Both the position numbers and the translations under genes were made by a program. The notes below the pieces were generated by a model. It worked only from the letters and a program-made list of their open reading frames with translations. It did no database searches and had not been told where the DNA came from. Below, piece by piece: positions 18,736 to 27,328 of a DNA stretch of 64,000 bases. The first letter of the stretch is position 1, and each line of letters starts with the position of its first letter. Source of the DNA: Streptococcus mitis (GTDB lineage: Bacteria > Bacillota > Bacilli > Lactobacillales > Streptococcaceae); the NCBI RefSeq assembly GCF_023109105.1, contig NZ_JALDTZ010000003.1:62001-126000 (forward strand), read 5' to 3'.

Positions 18736-18760
18736 AAACCTGTCCTTCTGGGCAGGTTTT
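18736..18760 (+). terminator. Terminator after the hydrolase
   Basis: AAACCTGTCC and GGGCAGGTTT form a 10-bp stem with a 4-base loop and a T-tail. Confidence 0.88.
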
Positions 18761-18843
18761 ATTGGTGTTTTAAGGAAACGATGAAACCAGAAATTTTGAT
18801 TAAAAGTATTATTTTAAGAGAAAATTTTCAAATTTATAAACTT

Positions 18844-18883
18844 TAGGCAAACGCTTGCATTCTGTTTTTTATTGGATTATAAT
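18844..18883 (+). promoter_or_regulatory. Promoter of the ABC-2 exporter with cre-like site
   Basis: TTGCAT (18855-18860) and TATAAT (18878-18883) have a 17-base spacer. A palindrome GCAAACGCTTGC (18847-18858) overlaps the -35 and on the minus strand resembles a CcpA cre site. The leader also has AGTAAGGA (18933-18940) complementary to TCCTTACG near 18977. Confidence 0.55.
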
Positions 18884-18998
18884 AGGTTGGTATAAAGCCT
18901 TCTGTAAAGATAAAATGTAGCAGATTTAGAAAGTAAGGATTTAGAATATTTGTAATCAAAAATACAATGTTGCTATTCCTTACGCTAGGGAGATAGAT

Positions 18999-19991
18999 AT
19001 GGCAATGATAGAAGTGGAACATCTTCAGAAAAATTTTGTGAAGACTGTTAAGGAACCGGGCTTGAAGGGGGCTTTACGTTCCTTTATTCATCCTGAAAAG
19101 CAGACCTTTGAAGCGGTCAAGGATTTGACTTTTGAAGTTCCAAAAGGGCAGATTTTAGGATTTATTGGGGCAAATGGTGCTGGGAAGTCAACCACCATCA
19201 AAATGCTGACAGGGATTTTAAAACCGACATCTGGTTTTTGTCGGATTAATGGCAAGATTCCCCAGGACAATCGCCAAGATTATGTCAAGGATATTGGTGT
19301 AGTCTTTGGACAACGCACCCAGCTATGGTGGGATTTGGCTCTGCAAGAGACCTACACGGTCTTGAAGGAGATTTACGATGTGCCAGACTCGCTCTTTCAT
19401 AAGCGCATGGATTTTTTGAATGAAGTCTTGGATTTGAAGGACTTTATCAAGGATCCCGTACGAACTCTTTCACTGGGACAACGGATGCGGGCGGACATTG
19501 CAGCTTCCTTGCTCCACAATCCCAAGGTTCTCTTTTTAGATGAGCCTACCATTGGTTTGGACGTTTCGGTCAAGGATAATATTCGTCGGGCTATTACTCA
19601 GATCAATCAGGAGGAAGAGACGACCATTCTCTTGACCACCCATGACTTAAGTGATATTGAGCAACTATGTGATCGGATTTTTATGATTGATAAGGGGCAA
19701 GAGATTTTTGATGGAACGGTTAGCCAACTCAAGGAAACCTTTGGCAAGATGAAGACTCTTTCTTTTGAACTGCTACCAGGTCAAAGTCATCTCGTCTCTC
19801 ACTATGAAGGCTTTTCGGATATGACAATTGATAGACAAGGGAATAGTCTCAACATTGAATTCGATAGTTCCCGCTACCAGTCGGCTGATATTATCAAGCA
19901 AACCCTGTCTGATTTTGAAATCCGCGATTTGAAGATGGTGGATACGGATATCGAGGATATTATCCGTCGCTTCTACCGAAAGGAGCTCTAA
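18999..19991 (+). CDS. ABC-2 type exporter ATP-binding protein
   Basis: This 330-residue ATPase shows Walker A GANGAGKSTT, signature TLSLGQRMRADIAASLL, Walker B VLFLDEPTIGLD and switch His in LLTTHDLSD. A C-terminal extension (about 235-330) is of the kind found in DrrA-like exporters. It starts a three-gene unit with two six-helix permeases spaced by one base each. The cargo is unknown. The GGGAGA site is five bases before the ATG. Confidence 0.9.
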   Translation: MAMIEVEHLQKNFVKTVKEPGLKGALRSFIHPEKQTFEAVKDLTFEVPKGQILGFIGANGAGKSTTIKMLTGILKPTSGFCRINGKIPQDNRQDYVKDIGVVFGQRTQLWWDLALQETYTVLKEIYDVPDSLFHKRMDFLNEVLDLKDFIKDPVRTLSLGQRMRADIAASLLHNPKVLFLDEPTIGLDVSVKDNIRRAITQINQEEETTILLTTHDLSDIEQLCDRIFMIDKGQEIFDGTVSQLKETFGKMKTLSFELLPGQSHLVSHYEGFSDMTIDRQGNSLNIEFDSSRYQSADIIKQTLSDFEIRDLKMVDTDIEDIIRRFYRKEL

Positions 19992-19992
19992 G

Positions 19993-20811
19993 ATGCTCAA
20001 ATTGTGGAGACGTTATAAACCCTTTATCAATGCAGGTGTTCAGGAGTTGATTACCTATCGAGTCAACTTTATTCTTTATCGGATTGGGGATGTTATGGGG
20101 GCTTTTGTGGCTTTTTATCTCTGGAAGGCTGTCTTTGATTCCTCACAGGAGTCCTTGATTCAGGGCTTCAGTATGGCAGATATCACCCTCTACATCATTA
20201 TGAGTTTTGTGACCAATCTTCTGACTAGGTCGGATAGCTCCTTTATGATTGGGGAGGAGGTCAAGGATGGTTCCATTATCATGCGCTTGTTGAGACCAGT
20301 ACATTTTGCAGCCTCCTATCTTTTCACCGAACTTGGCTCCAAGTGGTTGATTTTTATCTCTGTTGGACTGCCATTTTTAAGTGTCATTGTTTTGATGAAA
20401 ATCTTATCTGGGCAAGGTATTGTAGAAGTGCTGGGATTAACTGTCCTTTATCTCTTTAGCTTAACTCTGGCTTATCTGATTAACTTTTTCTTTAATATCT
20501 GCTTTGGATTTTCAGCCTTTGTATTTAAAAATTTATGGGGATCCAATCTCCTCAAGACTTCAATAGTGGCCTTTATGTCTGGAAGTTTAATTCCCTTGGC
20601 TTTCTTTCAGAAAATCGTTTCAGATATTCTGTCCTTCTTGCCTTTCTCATCCTTGATCTACACTCCGGTTATGATCATTGTTGGGAAATACGATGCCAGT
20701 CAGATTCTTCAGGCGCTCGCTTTGCAGTTTTTCTGGCTCTTAGTGATGGTGGGCTTGTCTCAGTTGATTTGGAAACGAGTCCAGTCCTTTATCACCATTC
20801 AAGGAGGTTAG
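19993..20811 (+). CDS. ABC-2 family permease (DUF990-like), first subunit
   Basis: This 272-residue polytopic protein has six predicted helices. The sequence EEVKDGSIIMRLLRPV after the second helix is conserved in the ABC-2 permeases related to DUF990. It begins one base after the ATPase stop and forms a heterodimeric channel with the next gene. No substrate can be deduced. Confidence 0.85.
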   Translation: MLKLWRRYKPFINAGVQELITYRVNFILYRIGDVMGAFVAFYLWKAVFDSSQESLIQGFSMADITLYIIMSFVTNLLTRSDSSFMIGEEVKDGSIIMRLLRPVHFAASYLFTELGSKWLIFISVGLPFLSVIVLMKILSGQGIVEVLGLTVLYLFSLTLAYLINFFFNICFGFSAFVFKNLWGSNLLKTSIVAFMSGSLIPLAFFQKIVSDILSFLPFSSLIYTPVMIIVGKYDASQILQALALQFFWLLVMVGLSQLIWKRVQSFITIQGG

Positions 20812-20812
20812 T

Positions 20813-21598
20813 ATGAAAAAATATCAACGCATGCATCTGATTTTTATCAGACAGTACATCAAACAAATTATGGAATACAAGGTCGATTTTGTGGTTGGTG
20901 TCTTGGGAGTCTTTCTGACTCAAGGTCTGAACCTCTTGTTTCTCAATGTCATCTTTCAACATATCCCATCCTTAGAAGGATGGACCTTTCAAGAGATAGC
21001 CTTTATCTATGGTTTTTCCTTGATTCCCAAGGGATTGGACCATCTCTTTTTTGACAATCTTTGGGCTCTGGGACAGCGCTTGGTGCGAAAAGGAGAATTT
21101 GATAAGTACCTGACGCGTCCTATCAATCCCCTCTTCCACATCCTAGTCGAGACCTTTCAGATTGATGCCTTGGGAGAACTCTTGGTCGGTGGAATCTTAC
21201 TAGCGACAACAGTATCAAGCATTGCTTGGACTCTTCCAAAATTCTTGCTTTTCCTAGTCTGTATTCCTTTTGCGACCTTGATTTATACTTCTTTAAAAAT
21301 TGCGACAGCTAGTATCGCTTTTTGGACCAAACAGTCAGGCGCCATGATTTACATTTTTTATATGTTTAATGACTTTGCCAAGTACCCAATTTCCATTTAC
21401 AATTCGCTTCTTCGTTGGTTGATCAGCTTTATCGTGCCTTTTGCCTTTACGGCCTACTATCCTGCCAGCTATTTCTTGCAGGACAAGGATGTAATCTTTA
21501 ACATCGGAGGTTTGATGTTTATTTCCCTTGTTTTCTTTGTTATTTCCCTTAAACTTTGGGATAGGGGCTTAGATGCCTACGAAAGTGCGGGTTCGTAA
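20813..21598 (+). CDS. ABC-2 family permease (DUF990-like), second subunit
   Basis: This 261-residue paralogue of the preceding permease has the matching motif GEFDKYLTRPINPLFH and six helices. It starts one base after the preceding stop with GGAGG at 20803-20808. It completes the exporter and is followed by a terminator. Confidence 0.85.
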   Translation: MKKYQRMHLIFIRQYIKQIMEYKVDFVVGVLGVFLTQGLNLLFLNVIFQHIPSLEGWTFQEIAFIYGFSLIPKGLDHLFFDNLWALGQRLVRKGEFDKYLTRPINPLFHILVETFQIDALGELLVGGILLATTVSSIAWTLPKFLLFLVCIPFATLIYTSLKIATASIAFWTKQSGAMIYIFYMFNDFAKYPISIYNSLLRWLISFIVPFAFTAYYPASYFLQDKDVIFNIGGLMFISLVFFVISLKLWDRGLDAYESAGS

Positions 21599-21611
21599 AT
21601 AATAGAATATC

Positions 21612-21638
21612 AAAGCCTTGTCTCAGGACAGGCTTTTT
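21612..21638 (+). terminator. Terminator of the ABC-2 operon
   Basis: AAGCC-TTGTC and GACA-GGCTT form a bulged stem followed by TTTTT. Confidence 0.85.
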
Positions 21639-21658
21639 CTAATAGAGATGAAAATTTC

Positions 21659-21686
21659 TTGACATCTATTCTCAGAGTGCTATACT
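21659..21686 (+). promoter_or_regulatory. tRNA-Thr promoter
   Basis: TTGACA (21659-21664), a 16-base spacer and TATACT (21681-21686). Confidence 0.85.
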
Positions 21687-21698
21687 ATAAGTGTAATC

Positions 21699-21771
21699 GC
21701 CGATTTAGCTCAGTTGGTAGAGCAAGGCACTCGTAAAGCCTAGGTCACAGGTTCAATCCCTGCAATCGGCA
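21699..21771 (+). tRNA. tRNA-Thr (anticodon CGT)
   Basis: This 73-nt tRNA has a GCCGATT acceptor stem, the D-arm TAGCTCAGTTGGTAGAGCA, the anticodon loop CTCGTAA with CGT, and the T-arm ACAGGTTCAATCCCTG-type loop. There is no encoded CCA. The chromosome changes to AT-rich mosaic sequence directly after it, so it is the probable integration site of the island. Confidence 0.93.
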
Positions 21772-21870
21772 TTTTTAGTAATGTAAAGAAAGACAAAGAA
21801 AATTCAAAATGTTTATTTAAAGGCAATCATCACAAATTCATTTTTAAAAATAAATTAGTATTTTTTGTTT

Positions 21871-21919
21871 TTTTGACCAAATTTTGACCAAATTTTGACC
21901 AAAAATTATATTTTGGTCA
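21871..21919. repeat. Three tandem TTTTGACCAAA repeats plus an inverted half
   Basis: The 11-mer TTTTGACCAAA occurs at 21871-21881, 21882-21892 and 21893-21903, and an inverted TTTTGGTCAA follows at 21911-21920. Its position 100 bases past the tRNA suggests arm-type sites of a lost integrase or a repressor operator. Confidence 0.6.
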
Positions 21920-22329
21920 ATGATTATAGAATAAAATGGATAATGAAAATGTCTTTGATTTATAGTAGTGTTAAAAAGGACTTCCTTTATTGGAATGTCC
22001 TTATTTTTATTATGGAATTGACAAATGAGGTTAAGGTTTAGTTCTATAAATTAAGAAAACAAGAACAAAGCTTTAATGAGTTTTCAAAAAGATTTGGTAT
22101 GGATATTTCTGGCTAAGGTATGTGACAAGGTGAATTGATCGTTATGGAACAGAGAGCGTTAAAAAAGGGAAGAATCGTTACTATTCCTCTGAATAAAAAC
22201 AAAAAATAATCAACAAAAGCCTATATAATGACAAATGTATTAAAAAAAGACTTAGCTCATTGAAATGCAGAACCAAATCTTATAGATAAATTATTTGTCT
22301 AATTTTTTAGGAATTATATCTCTAAACGA

Positions 22330-22560
22330 TATCATTTAACAATTAAATTGTTAGATCAAGCTTAAATCTCTGGTTTAATTTATTTATTGTGTCACTATCA
22401 TTATATTCCTTAAATATTCTCATAGCTTTAGAATATTCTTTTTACCTAGCTCTATTTGATTAGTTTTTATAAGATAAATACCTCTTGGAAAGAGCAAATA
22501 ATTCTTTTCAAAATAATATCCTTATCTGGTAAGTAAACTTTCTAAATCATCTATAAAAAA
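22330..22560 (-). pseudogene. Degenerate C-terminal relic, possibly of an Rgg/MutR-type regulator
   Basis: Translation of the minus strand gives fragments in shifting frames (YYFEKNYLLFPRG, LIKTNQIELGKK, KLNQRFKLDL). They recall the helical C-terminal half of streptococcal Rgg-like regulators. No full frame remains. The family assignment is a weak impression. Confidence 0.25.
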
Positions 22561-22770
22561 TGGTTCTTAGTCCTAGTAAGTGGACTATTCTTGATAGAGC
22601 TAGCCTGTGTGAATGTTTTTATAGGTGTATATGGATTTTATCTTCTCTTTATAGAGACTGTATTTTATACGGAAGCTTTGGCACAAAATGCCTTATTTGA
22701 TTTTACTACTTTCTTTATCATCTTTAATTTAGTTATACTTGTTTTAGCAGACTGGGCAGGATATAAGTGA
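22546..22770 (+). pseudogene. Truncated membrane-protein C-terminus
   Basis: An open frame without a start codon encodes about 74 residues with two hydrophobic stretches and ends ILVLADWAGYK. It lacks its 5' part and is probably the tail of a deleted gene. The terminator at 22794-22823 follows it. Confidence 0.4.
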
Positions 22771-22793
22771 AGGAAAGGATAAAAAAATAATCT

Positions 22794-22823
22794 GAACAAG
22801 TTCGAAATTTGTTCCGTTTTTTT
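22794..22823 (+). terminator. Weak terminator ahead of the lantibiotic locus
   Basis: GAACAA pairs with TTGTTC across TTCGAAA-type loop sequence and is followed by T7 (22817-22823). It isolates the lan locus from upstream transcription. Confidence 0.55.
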
Positions 22824-22896
22824 AGGACGTGAAAAATATTAGAAATTGACTCTTTCTTAAATTTGAATTTCATTAGTTGTGTAAAGATGATTTTTC

Positions 22897-22929
22897 TCTG
22901 AACAAAATCTGAATTTTCTCTGATATAAT
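22897..22929 (+). promoter_or_regulatory. LanR-box promoter of lanP
   Basis: TCT (22897-22899), 8 bases, TCT (22908-22910), 13 bases, TATAAT (22924-22929). This is the TCT-N8-TCT arrangement recognised by NisR in the nisin system, here with a perfect -10. Identical spacing is found before lanA and lanF. Confidence 0.8.
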
Positions 22930-22957
22930 CTAAAATAAAAACATTAAGGAGGATTAT

Positions 22958-24325
22958 ATGAACAGAAAGTTCTTATTATCAGTTGGAGTATTATTTTCAT
23001 TATTTTTTACAGTCCATGGGGTTCAAGCGACTACTGGATCAGCTTCTAAATATAATATACTACTAAAAGAGACAGAAACAGTTAGTACTATCCAACAAAA
23101 ATTTATTAAACAGGGGATGCAAGTTATCGATACTATTCCTGAAATAAATCTTATTACTGTTTCTACTGAAAAAAGTAAAGAGGAGATAAAAAAAGAAAAT
23201 AATGATTCAATAAAAGAGATAGTTGTTGATGGTATGTTGACTGTAAAACCTAATGTTACTTATCTCTATGGAGAAGGTGTAATTACAAATAATAAAACTG
23301 ATTTCTGGGATTATCAGTGGGATATGCAAAAAAGTATTGGTACAGGTAGAAAGTTTAGTCATAAATCTACTGGGGAAGCTACTATTGGTGTAATAGACTC
23401 AGGTGTTACTTACGATAACCCAGAAGTATCTTCAAATATTATTTCTGTCAAGAACTTTACGGCGGATTTGGAAACGGGCTTAATTGATGATCAAAATATA
23501 TTAGATAAAACAGGTCATGGAACATCAGTGGTTGGGCAGATTTCATCAAGTGGTGATTATTTAGGTATTGCTCCTGGAATGAAAGTTAGAATGTATCGAG
23601 TATTTGATAAGGGAAATGCACAAGATCAGTGGATATTAAAGGCAATTATTCAAGCTGCGAAAGATGATGTTGATATTATTAATCTTAGTTTGGGTGAATA
23701 CTTGCTAAAAAACTCAACTATAGAAGATGACCAAACAGCATTAATCAACATTTATCAGAGAGCAATCAATTATGCGTATAGTCAAGGTTCAATAATTGTT
23801 GCTTCAGTAGGTGATGAGGGGCTAGATTTAAATAATCAAGAATCATTAAAACATTATCTTGGAGAACTTAAGGGGAAGGACTATTCACATATAGATGGGA
23901 AAGTTATGGATATTCCTGCGGGATTAGACAATGTTGTAACAGTAGGGTCAGTAAATGATAATGATTCTGTATCTAGTTTTTCAAATAAAGGAAATAATAT
24001 AATAGATATATATGCAACAGGAGGAGGAAGTCATGAACTAGCAAGAGTTGGATATGAACAGTGGGTAAATGATAAAGCATTTGAAAAAGAATGGGTCATA
24101 GTACCGACACTTGAAGGGAAATATACTTATGCTTATGGGACATCCATTTCAACACCAAAGGTTTCAGCAGCACTTGGACTAATTATTGAGAAATATCATT
24201 TGAAAGATCGACCGGATGAAGTGATTAAATTATTGTATGATAATTGCTGGGTAAGTAATGACATTGATGGCACTCAAATTAGATTATTAAATATTACGAA
24301 TTTTGTTCAAAATAGTGTAAAATAG
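22958..24325 (+). CDS. lanP: Lantibiotic leader peptidase LanP (subtilase, S8)
   Basis: This 455-residue secreted subtilisin-like protease probably cleaves the LanA leader after ASPR. It has a signal peptide (about 1-24, ending VQA-TTG), a pro-region to about 125, and catalytic Asp147 (IGVIDSGV), His187 (TGHGTSVV) and Ser396 (YGTSISTP). Where subtilases carry the oxyanion Asn (usually G-N) this protein reads SVGDEG, that is Asp286. No LPXTG anchor is present, unlike NisP, so it should be released. AGGAGG lies ahead of the ATG, and its promoter has a LanR box. Confidence 0.92.
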   Translation: MNRKFLLSVGVLFSLFFTVHGVQATTGSASKYNILLKETETVSTIQQKFIKQGMQVIDTIPEINLITVSTEKSKEEIKKENNDSIKEIVVDGMLTVKPNVTYLYGEGVITNNKTDFWDYQWDMQKSIGTGRKFSHKSTGEATIGVIDSGVTYDNPEVSSNIISVKNFTADLETGLIDDQNILDKTGHGTSVVGQISSSGDYLGIAPGMKVRMYRVFDKGNAQDQWILKAIIQAAKDDVDIINLSLGEYLLKNSTIEDDQTALINIYQRAINYAYSQGSIIVASVGDEGLDLNNQESLKHYLGELKGKDYSHIDGKVMDIPAGLDNVVTVGSVNDNDSVSSFSNKGNNIIDIYATGGGSHELARVGYEQWVNDKAFEKEWVIVPTLEGKYTYAYGTSISTPKVSAALGLIIEKYHLKDRPDEVIKLLYDNCWVSNDIDGTQIRLLNITNFVQNSVK

Positions 24326-24453
24326 ATTTGTACTAATTTATAAAAATTTAATTTTAAAAATAAAGAACATTACAAATTGATGTATTGAGACTATTCTTGG
24401 TCAAAAATGTGGAACTTTGCAGGTAGTTCTCTAAAATATTTTGAGGTGATAGA

Positions 24454-25137
24454 ATGTATAAGATATTAGTTGTAGATGACGATTTTGAAATTTTGAAACT
24501 GATGCGAACCATTTTAGAGATGAAAAACTATCAAGTAACGACGTATCAAGAAGTGAACGTACCAATCAATATTAACAATTTCAAAGGATTTGATTTGATT
24601 TTATTAGATGTAATGATGCCTAATATAGATGGTATGCAAATTTGTAAGCAGATTAGAAATAAAGTAAGCTCTCCTATTATTTTTGTTAGTGCAAAAGATA
24701 CAGAAGACGATATAGTATCAGGGTTGAATTTAGGAGGAGATGACTATATTACAAAACCTTTCAGCATCAATCAATTAATTGCCAAAGTTGCTGCAAATCT
24801 CAAACGAGAAGAACGATACAAACAAGGTGAATTTAGTAATCAAGTTGTTCGAGAATTATCTCCAATAACGATTTATTTACAAGAAAAAATTATTTGTATT
24901 AATGGAGATAGTCTTGCTTTTACAAGTAGAGAATATGATATCATAGAGCTATTATCTAGAAATCCAAGAAAAGTTTTTACTATACAAGATATATATGAAA
25001 ATGTTTATGATGATGATGCTGAAACCCTCTTTCATTCAATATCTGAGTATATTTATCAAATAAGATTAAAATTCTCATCGTATGGAATTAATCCTATAAA
25101 AACAGTTAGAGGTATGGGATACAAGTGGCATGAATAA
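24454..25137 (+). CDS. lanR: Lantibiotic response regulator LanR
   Basis: This 227-residue OmpR-family regulator is close in length to NisR (228). The receiver domain has Asp10/11 and the phosphoacceptor Asp in LILLDVMMPNIDG, Ser in IIFVSAKD and Lys in YITKPFS. The winged helix ends KTVRGMGYKWHE. It presumably binds the TCT-N8-TCT boxes at 22897, 26579 and 31397. Its 3' end overlaps lanK by eight bases. No own LanR box is visible, so it may depend on readthrough from lanP or a weak local promoter. Confidence 0.93.
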   Translation: MYKILVVDDDFEILKLMRTILEMKNYQVTTYQEVNVPININNFKGFDLILLDVMMPNIDGMQICKQIRNKVSSPIIFVSAKDTEDDIVSGLNLGGDDYITKPFSINQLIAKVAANLKREERYKQGEFSNQVVRELSPITIYLQEKIICINGDSLAFTSREYDIIELLSRNPRKVFTIQDIYENVYDDDAETLFHSISEYIYQIRLKFSSYGINPIKTVRGMGYKWHE

Positions 25138-26473
25138 GAAAAAGCGTACAATTAGAGGACGCATAATAAGGACTGTTTTAGAACTAGTAACAGGTACGTT
25201 GCTGAGTATACTTTTATTTTTTATTTTTACTTATTTACTTGTTTTTACTGGACAATTAAATGCATACGGATCTAAAATTGAAATTTCAGTGAGTGATACC
25301 AGCAATTTAAGTGATGTAGTTAAAGCAATGAATAATTCTATATTTGACTATGTTATATTTAATCGCAAGACAGGTACAATTGAAGAGGGAAATTATCAAA
25401 AAAGGGATTTGCCTGCCTATCGAGAAGTTTTTGCTAAAAATGAATCTGTAAGTAATGAGGTAGTGTATTATGGATATTACGGTAATTCAGAGATTGTACT
25501 TACTGTCAGGCAACCCATGATACCTGAGTTTGTTAATCCAAATTTGCGTCACATTTCATTTAATCTATTTTCTTATTTATTTTTCTTTGTTGTCGAAACA
25601 ATTTTACTCATTTGGTCACTGACAAGATTAATAAAAGAATTTTCAAAAAATTTTCTCCTTATACAAAAAAAAGCTTTAAACATGGGGCAATTAACATTTA
25701 AAGATAAAAACATTCCTGCTCAAATACAAGAGTTCGATGAAATTCTTTCTGTATTATATCAAAAGGACGACGAGTTAACTAGTTTACTCAAATCAGAGAG
25801 AAGGGAGAAGGAAGATTTATCTTTTCAAGTTGGTGCATTAGCTCATGATGTAAAAACTCCTTTAACAGTACTAAAGGGAAATTTAGAGTTGCTTGAATTA
25901 ACTAACCTGACTGATCAACAGAAGGAATATACTCAGTCAATGAATAACAGTATAGTGATTTTTGAAAGATACTTTAGTTCAATGATTGATTATTCAAGAT
26001 TACTAATTGAAGATAAAGATTATGGGGAACAGATATATTTACCTGATTTTTTAAGTGATCTGTCAGTAGAGGCGAAATCTGTAATGAATAATGCAAAGGT
26101 TGATTTCAAAATTATTAATACTACAAAATTAATGTTTTTTAAGGGAAATCGTTTTAATTTAAATAGGGCATTAATTAATATTTTAGCAAATGCAGCAAGA
26201 TATAGTTCTGGAGAAAAAAAAGTTACGCTTACTATCATTGAGGAAACAGAGTATATTAATTTTGGAGTGTGGAATAATGGTCTCCCTTTTACTGAACAGT
26301 CCTTATTAAATGCAGATAAGTTATTTTATACTGAGAATAAAGGTAGGAATAATAAGCACTATGGTTTAGGGTTAGCATTTGCTAAACAAGTTGCAACTAG
26401 ACATTTTGGAGAATTGTTTTTATCAAATCCAGATAAAGGTGGAGCTCAAGTGACGTTGCTTATTAAAAAATAA
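25130..26473 (+). CDS. lanK: Lantibiotic sensor histidine kinase LanK
   Basis: This 447-residue kinase has the same length as NisK. Two helices (about 13-37 and 143-165) bracket a roughly 105-residue extracellular domain that should sense the mature peptide. The H-box is GALAHDVKTPLTVLKGN, the N-box INILANAARYS and the G-box HYGLGLAFAKQVA. It overlaps lanR. The family's known logic is autoinduction by the secreted lantibiotic. Confidence 0.93.
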   Translation: MNKKKRTIRGRIIRTVLELVTGTLLSILLFFIFTYLLVFTGQLNAYGSKIEISVSDTSNLSDVVKAMNNSIFDYVIFNRKTGTIEEGNYQKRDLPAYREVFAKNESVSNEVVYYGYYGNSEIVLTVRQPMIPEFVNPNLRHISFNLFSYLFFFVVETILLIWSLTRLIKEFSKNFLLIQKKALNMGQLTFKDKNIPAQIQEFDEILSVLYQKDDELTSLLKSERREKEDLSFQVGALAHDVKTPLTVLKGNLELLELTNLTDQQKEYTQSMNNSIVIFERYFSSMIDYSRLLIEDKDYGEQIYLPDFLSDLSVEAKSVMNNAKVDFKIINTTKLMFFKGNRFNLNRALINILANAARYSSGEKKVTLTIIEETEYINFGVWNNGLPFTEQSLLNADKLFYTENKGRNNKHYGLGLAFAKQVATRHFGELFLSNPDKGGAQVTLLIKK

Positions 26474-26578
26474 TTCTATAGGGATATATTAGATAGCTGC
26501 CATATAATAGTTATGTATAAAAATAGATGGTTTTCTAAACTGAGGACTGTCTATTTTTTATTTTTAAAAATTGTAAAA

Positions 26579-26611
26579 TCTGAACAAATTTTGAAAAATA
26601 AAGTGTAACAT
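26579..26611 (+). promoter_or_regulatory. LanR-box promoter of lanFEG
   Basis: TCT (26579-26581), 8 bases, TTT (26590-26592), 13 bases, TAACAT (26606-26611). The first half and all spacings match the lanP and lanA sites, while the second half and the -10 are weaker, suggesting lower immunity expression. Confidence 0.7.
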
Positions 26612-26641
26612 ACAAGTATAAATAAAGGAGGAATTATAGTT

Positions 26642-27328
26642 ATGAATATACAAGTTCAAAAACTTAGAAAATCATATAAGGATAGAGAAGTACTGAAAAA
26701 TATTTCTTTTGAAATAAAAGAGGGAAGTATTTGTGGATTATTAGGTATTAATGGTGCAGGAAAATCAACAATTATGAAGATTATTTTTGGTCTTGAAAAC
26801 GCTGATAGTGGTACGGTTATTTTTTATGGAGAAAAAAATGCGGGCATATATGAGATTGGAGCGCTTATTGAAACTCCTGCTATCTATATGAACTTATCTG
26901 CTTTTGATAATTTAAAAACAAGAGCATTGTTATATGACATTTCTGACGAACGAATTAATGAAGTATTAAACTTGATTGGACTATCTAATACGGGAAAGAA
27001 AAAAGCAGGGAGTTTTTCTTTAGGTATGAAACAACGTTTGGGATTGGGTATGGCAATAATTACTAGTCCAGATTTGCTCATTTTAGATGAACCTACCAAT
27101 GGATTGGATCCAGATGGTATAAAGGAATTATTGAATTTAATGATTTCTTTAAAGAAATCAGGAATGACAATTCTTTTATCTAGCCATCAACTGTATGAAG
27201 TTAGTAAAGTGGCAGATAAAATTGTTATTTTACATGATGGTCAAATTTTTTACGACGGGTCGAATGTTCAAAGTGATGATTTAGAATCTTTATTTTTTAG
27301 AATTGTTCATGGAGGTGACGCAATATGA
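26642..27328 (+). CDS. lanF: Lantibiotic immunity ABC transporter ATPase LanF
   Basis: This 228-residue ATPase has Walker A GINGAGKSTI, signature SFSLGMKQRLGLGMAI, Walker B LLILDEPTNGLD and switch His in LLSSHQL. The Q-loop is replaced by an E-loop (GALIETPAIY), a diagnostic feature of LanF proteins. With LanE and LanG it expels lantibiotic from the membrane to protect the producer. It overlaps lanE by four bases (ATGA). Confidence 0.94.
   Translation: MNIQVQKLRKSYKDREVLKNISFEIKEGSICGLLGINGAGKSTIMKIIFGLENADSGTVIFYGEKNAGIYEIGALIETPAIYMNLSAFDNLKTRALLYDISDERINEVLNLIGLSNTGKKKAGSFSLGMKQRLGLGMAIITSPDLLILDEPTNGLDPDGIKELLNLMISLKKSGMTILLSSHQLYEVSKVADKIVILHDGQIFYDGSNVQSDDLESLFFRIVHGGDAI

Larger units (their letters stand above)
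21772..22890. other. Decayed island border, no intact gene
   Basis: About 1.1 kb of AT-rich sequence follows tRNA-Thr. It holds triple 11-bp repeats (21871-21903), a plus-strand relic with in-frame stops around 22035-22210 that reads like a small helix-turn-helix protein (LRKQEQSFNEFSKRFG), a minus-strand relic at 22330-22560 and a membrane-protein tail at 22546-22770. I see no intact gene or RNA. It looks like scar tissue from older insertions. Confidence 0.6.

Noticed and set aside
22780-22830. Fourth LanR box at TCTGAACAAGTTCGAA
   Set aside because: The second half-site and the -10 are missing at the required spacing; the bases are better explained as a terminator stem.
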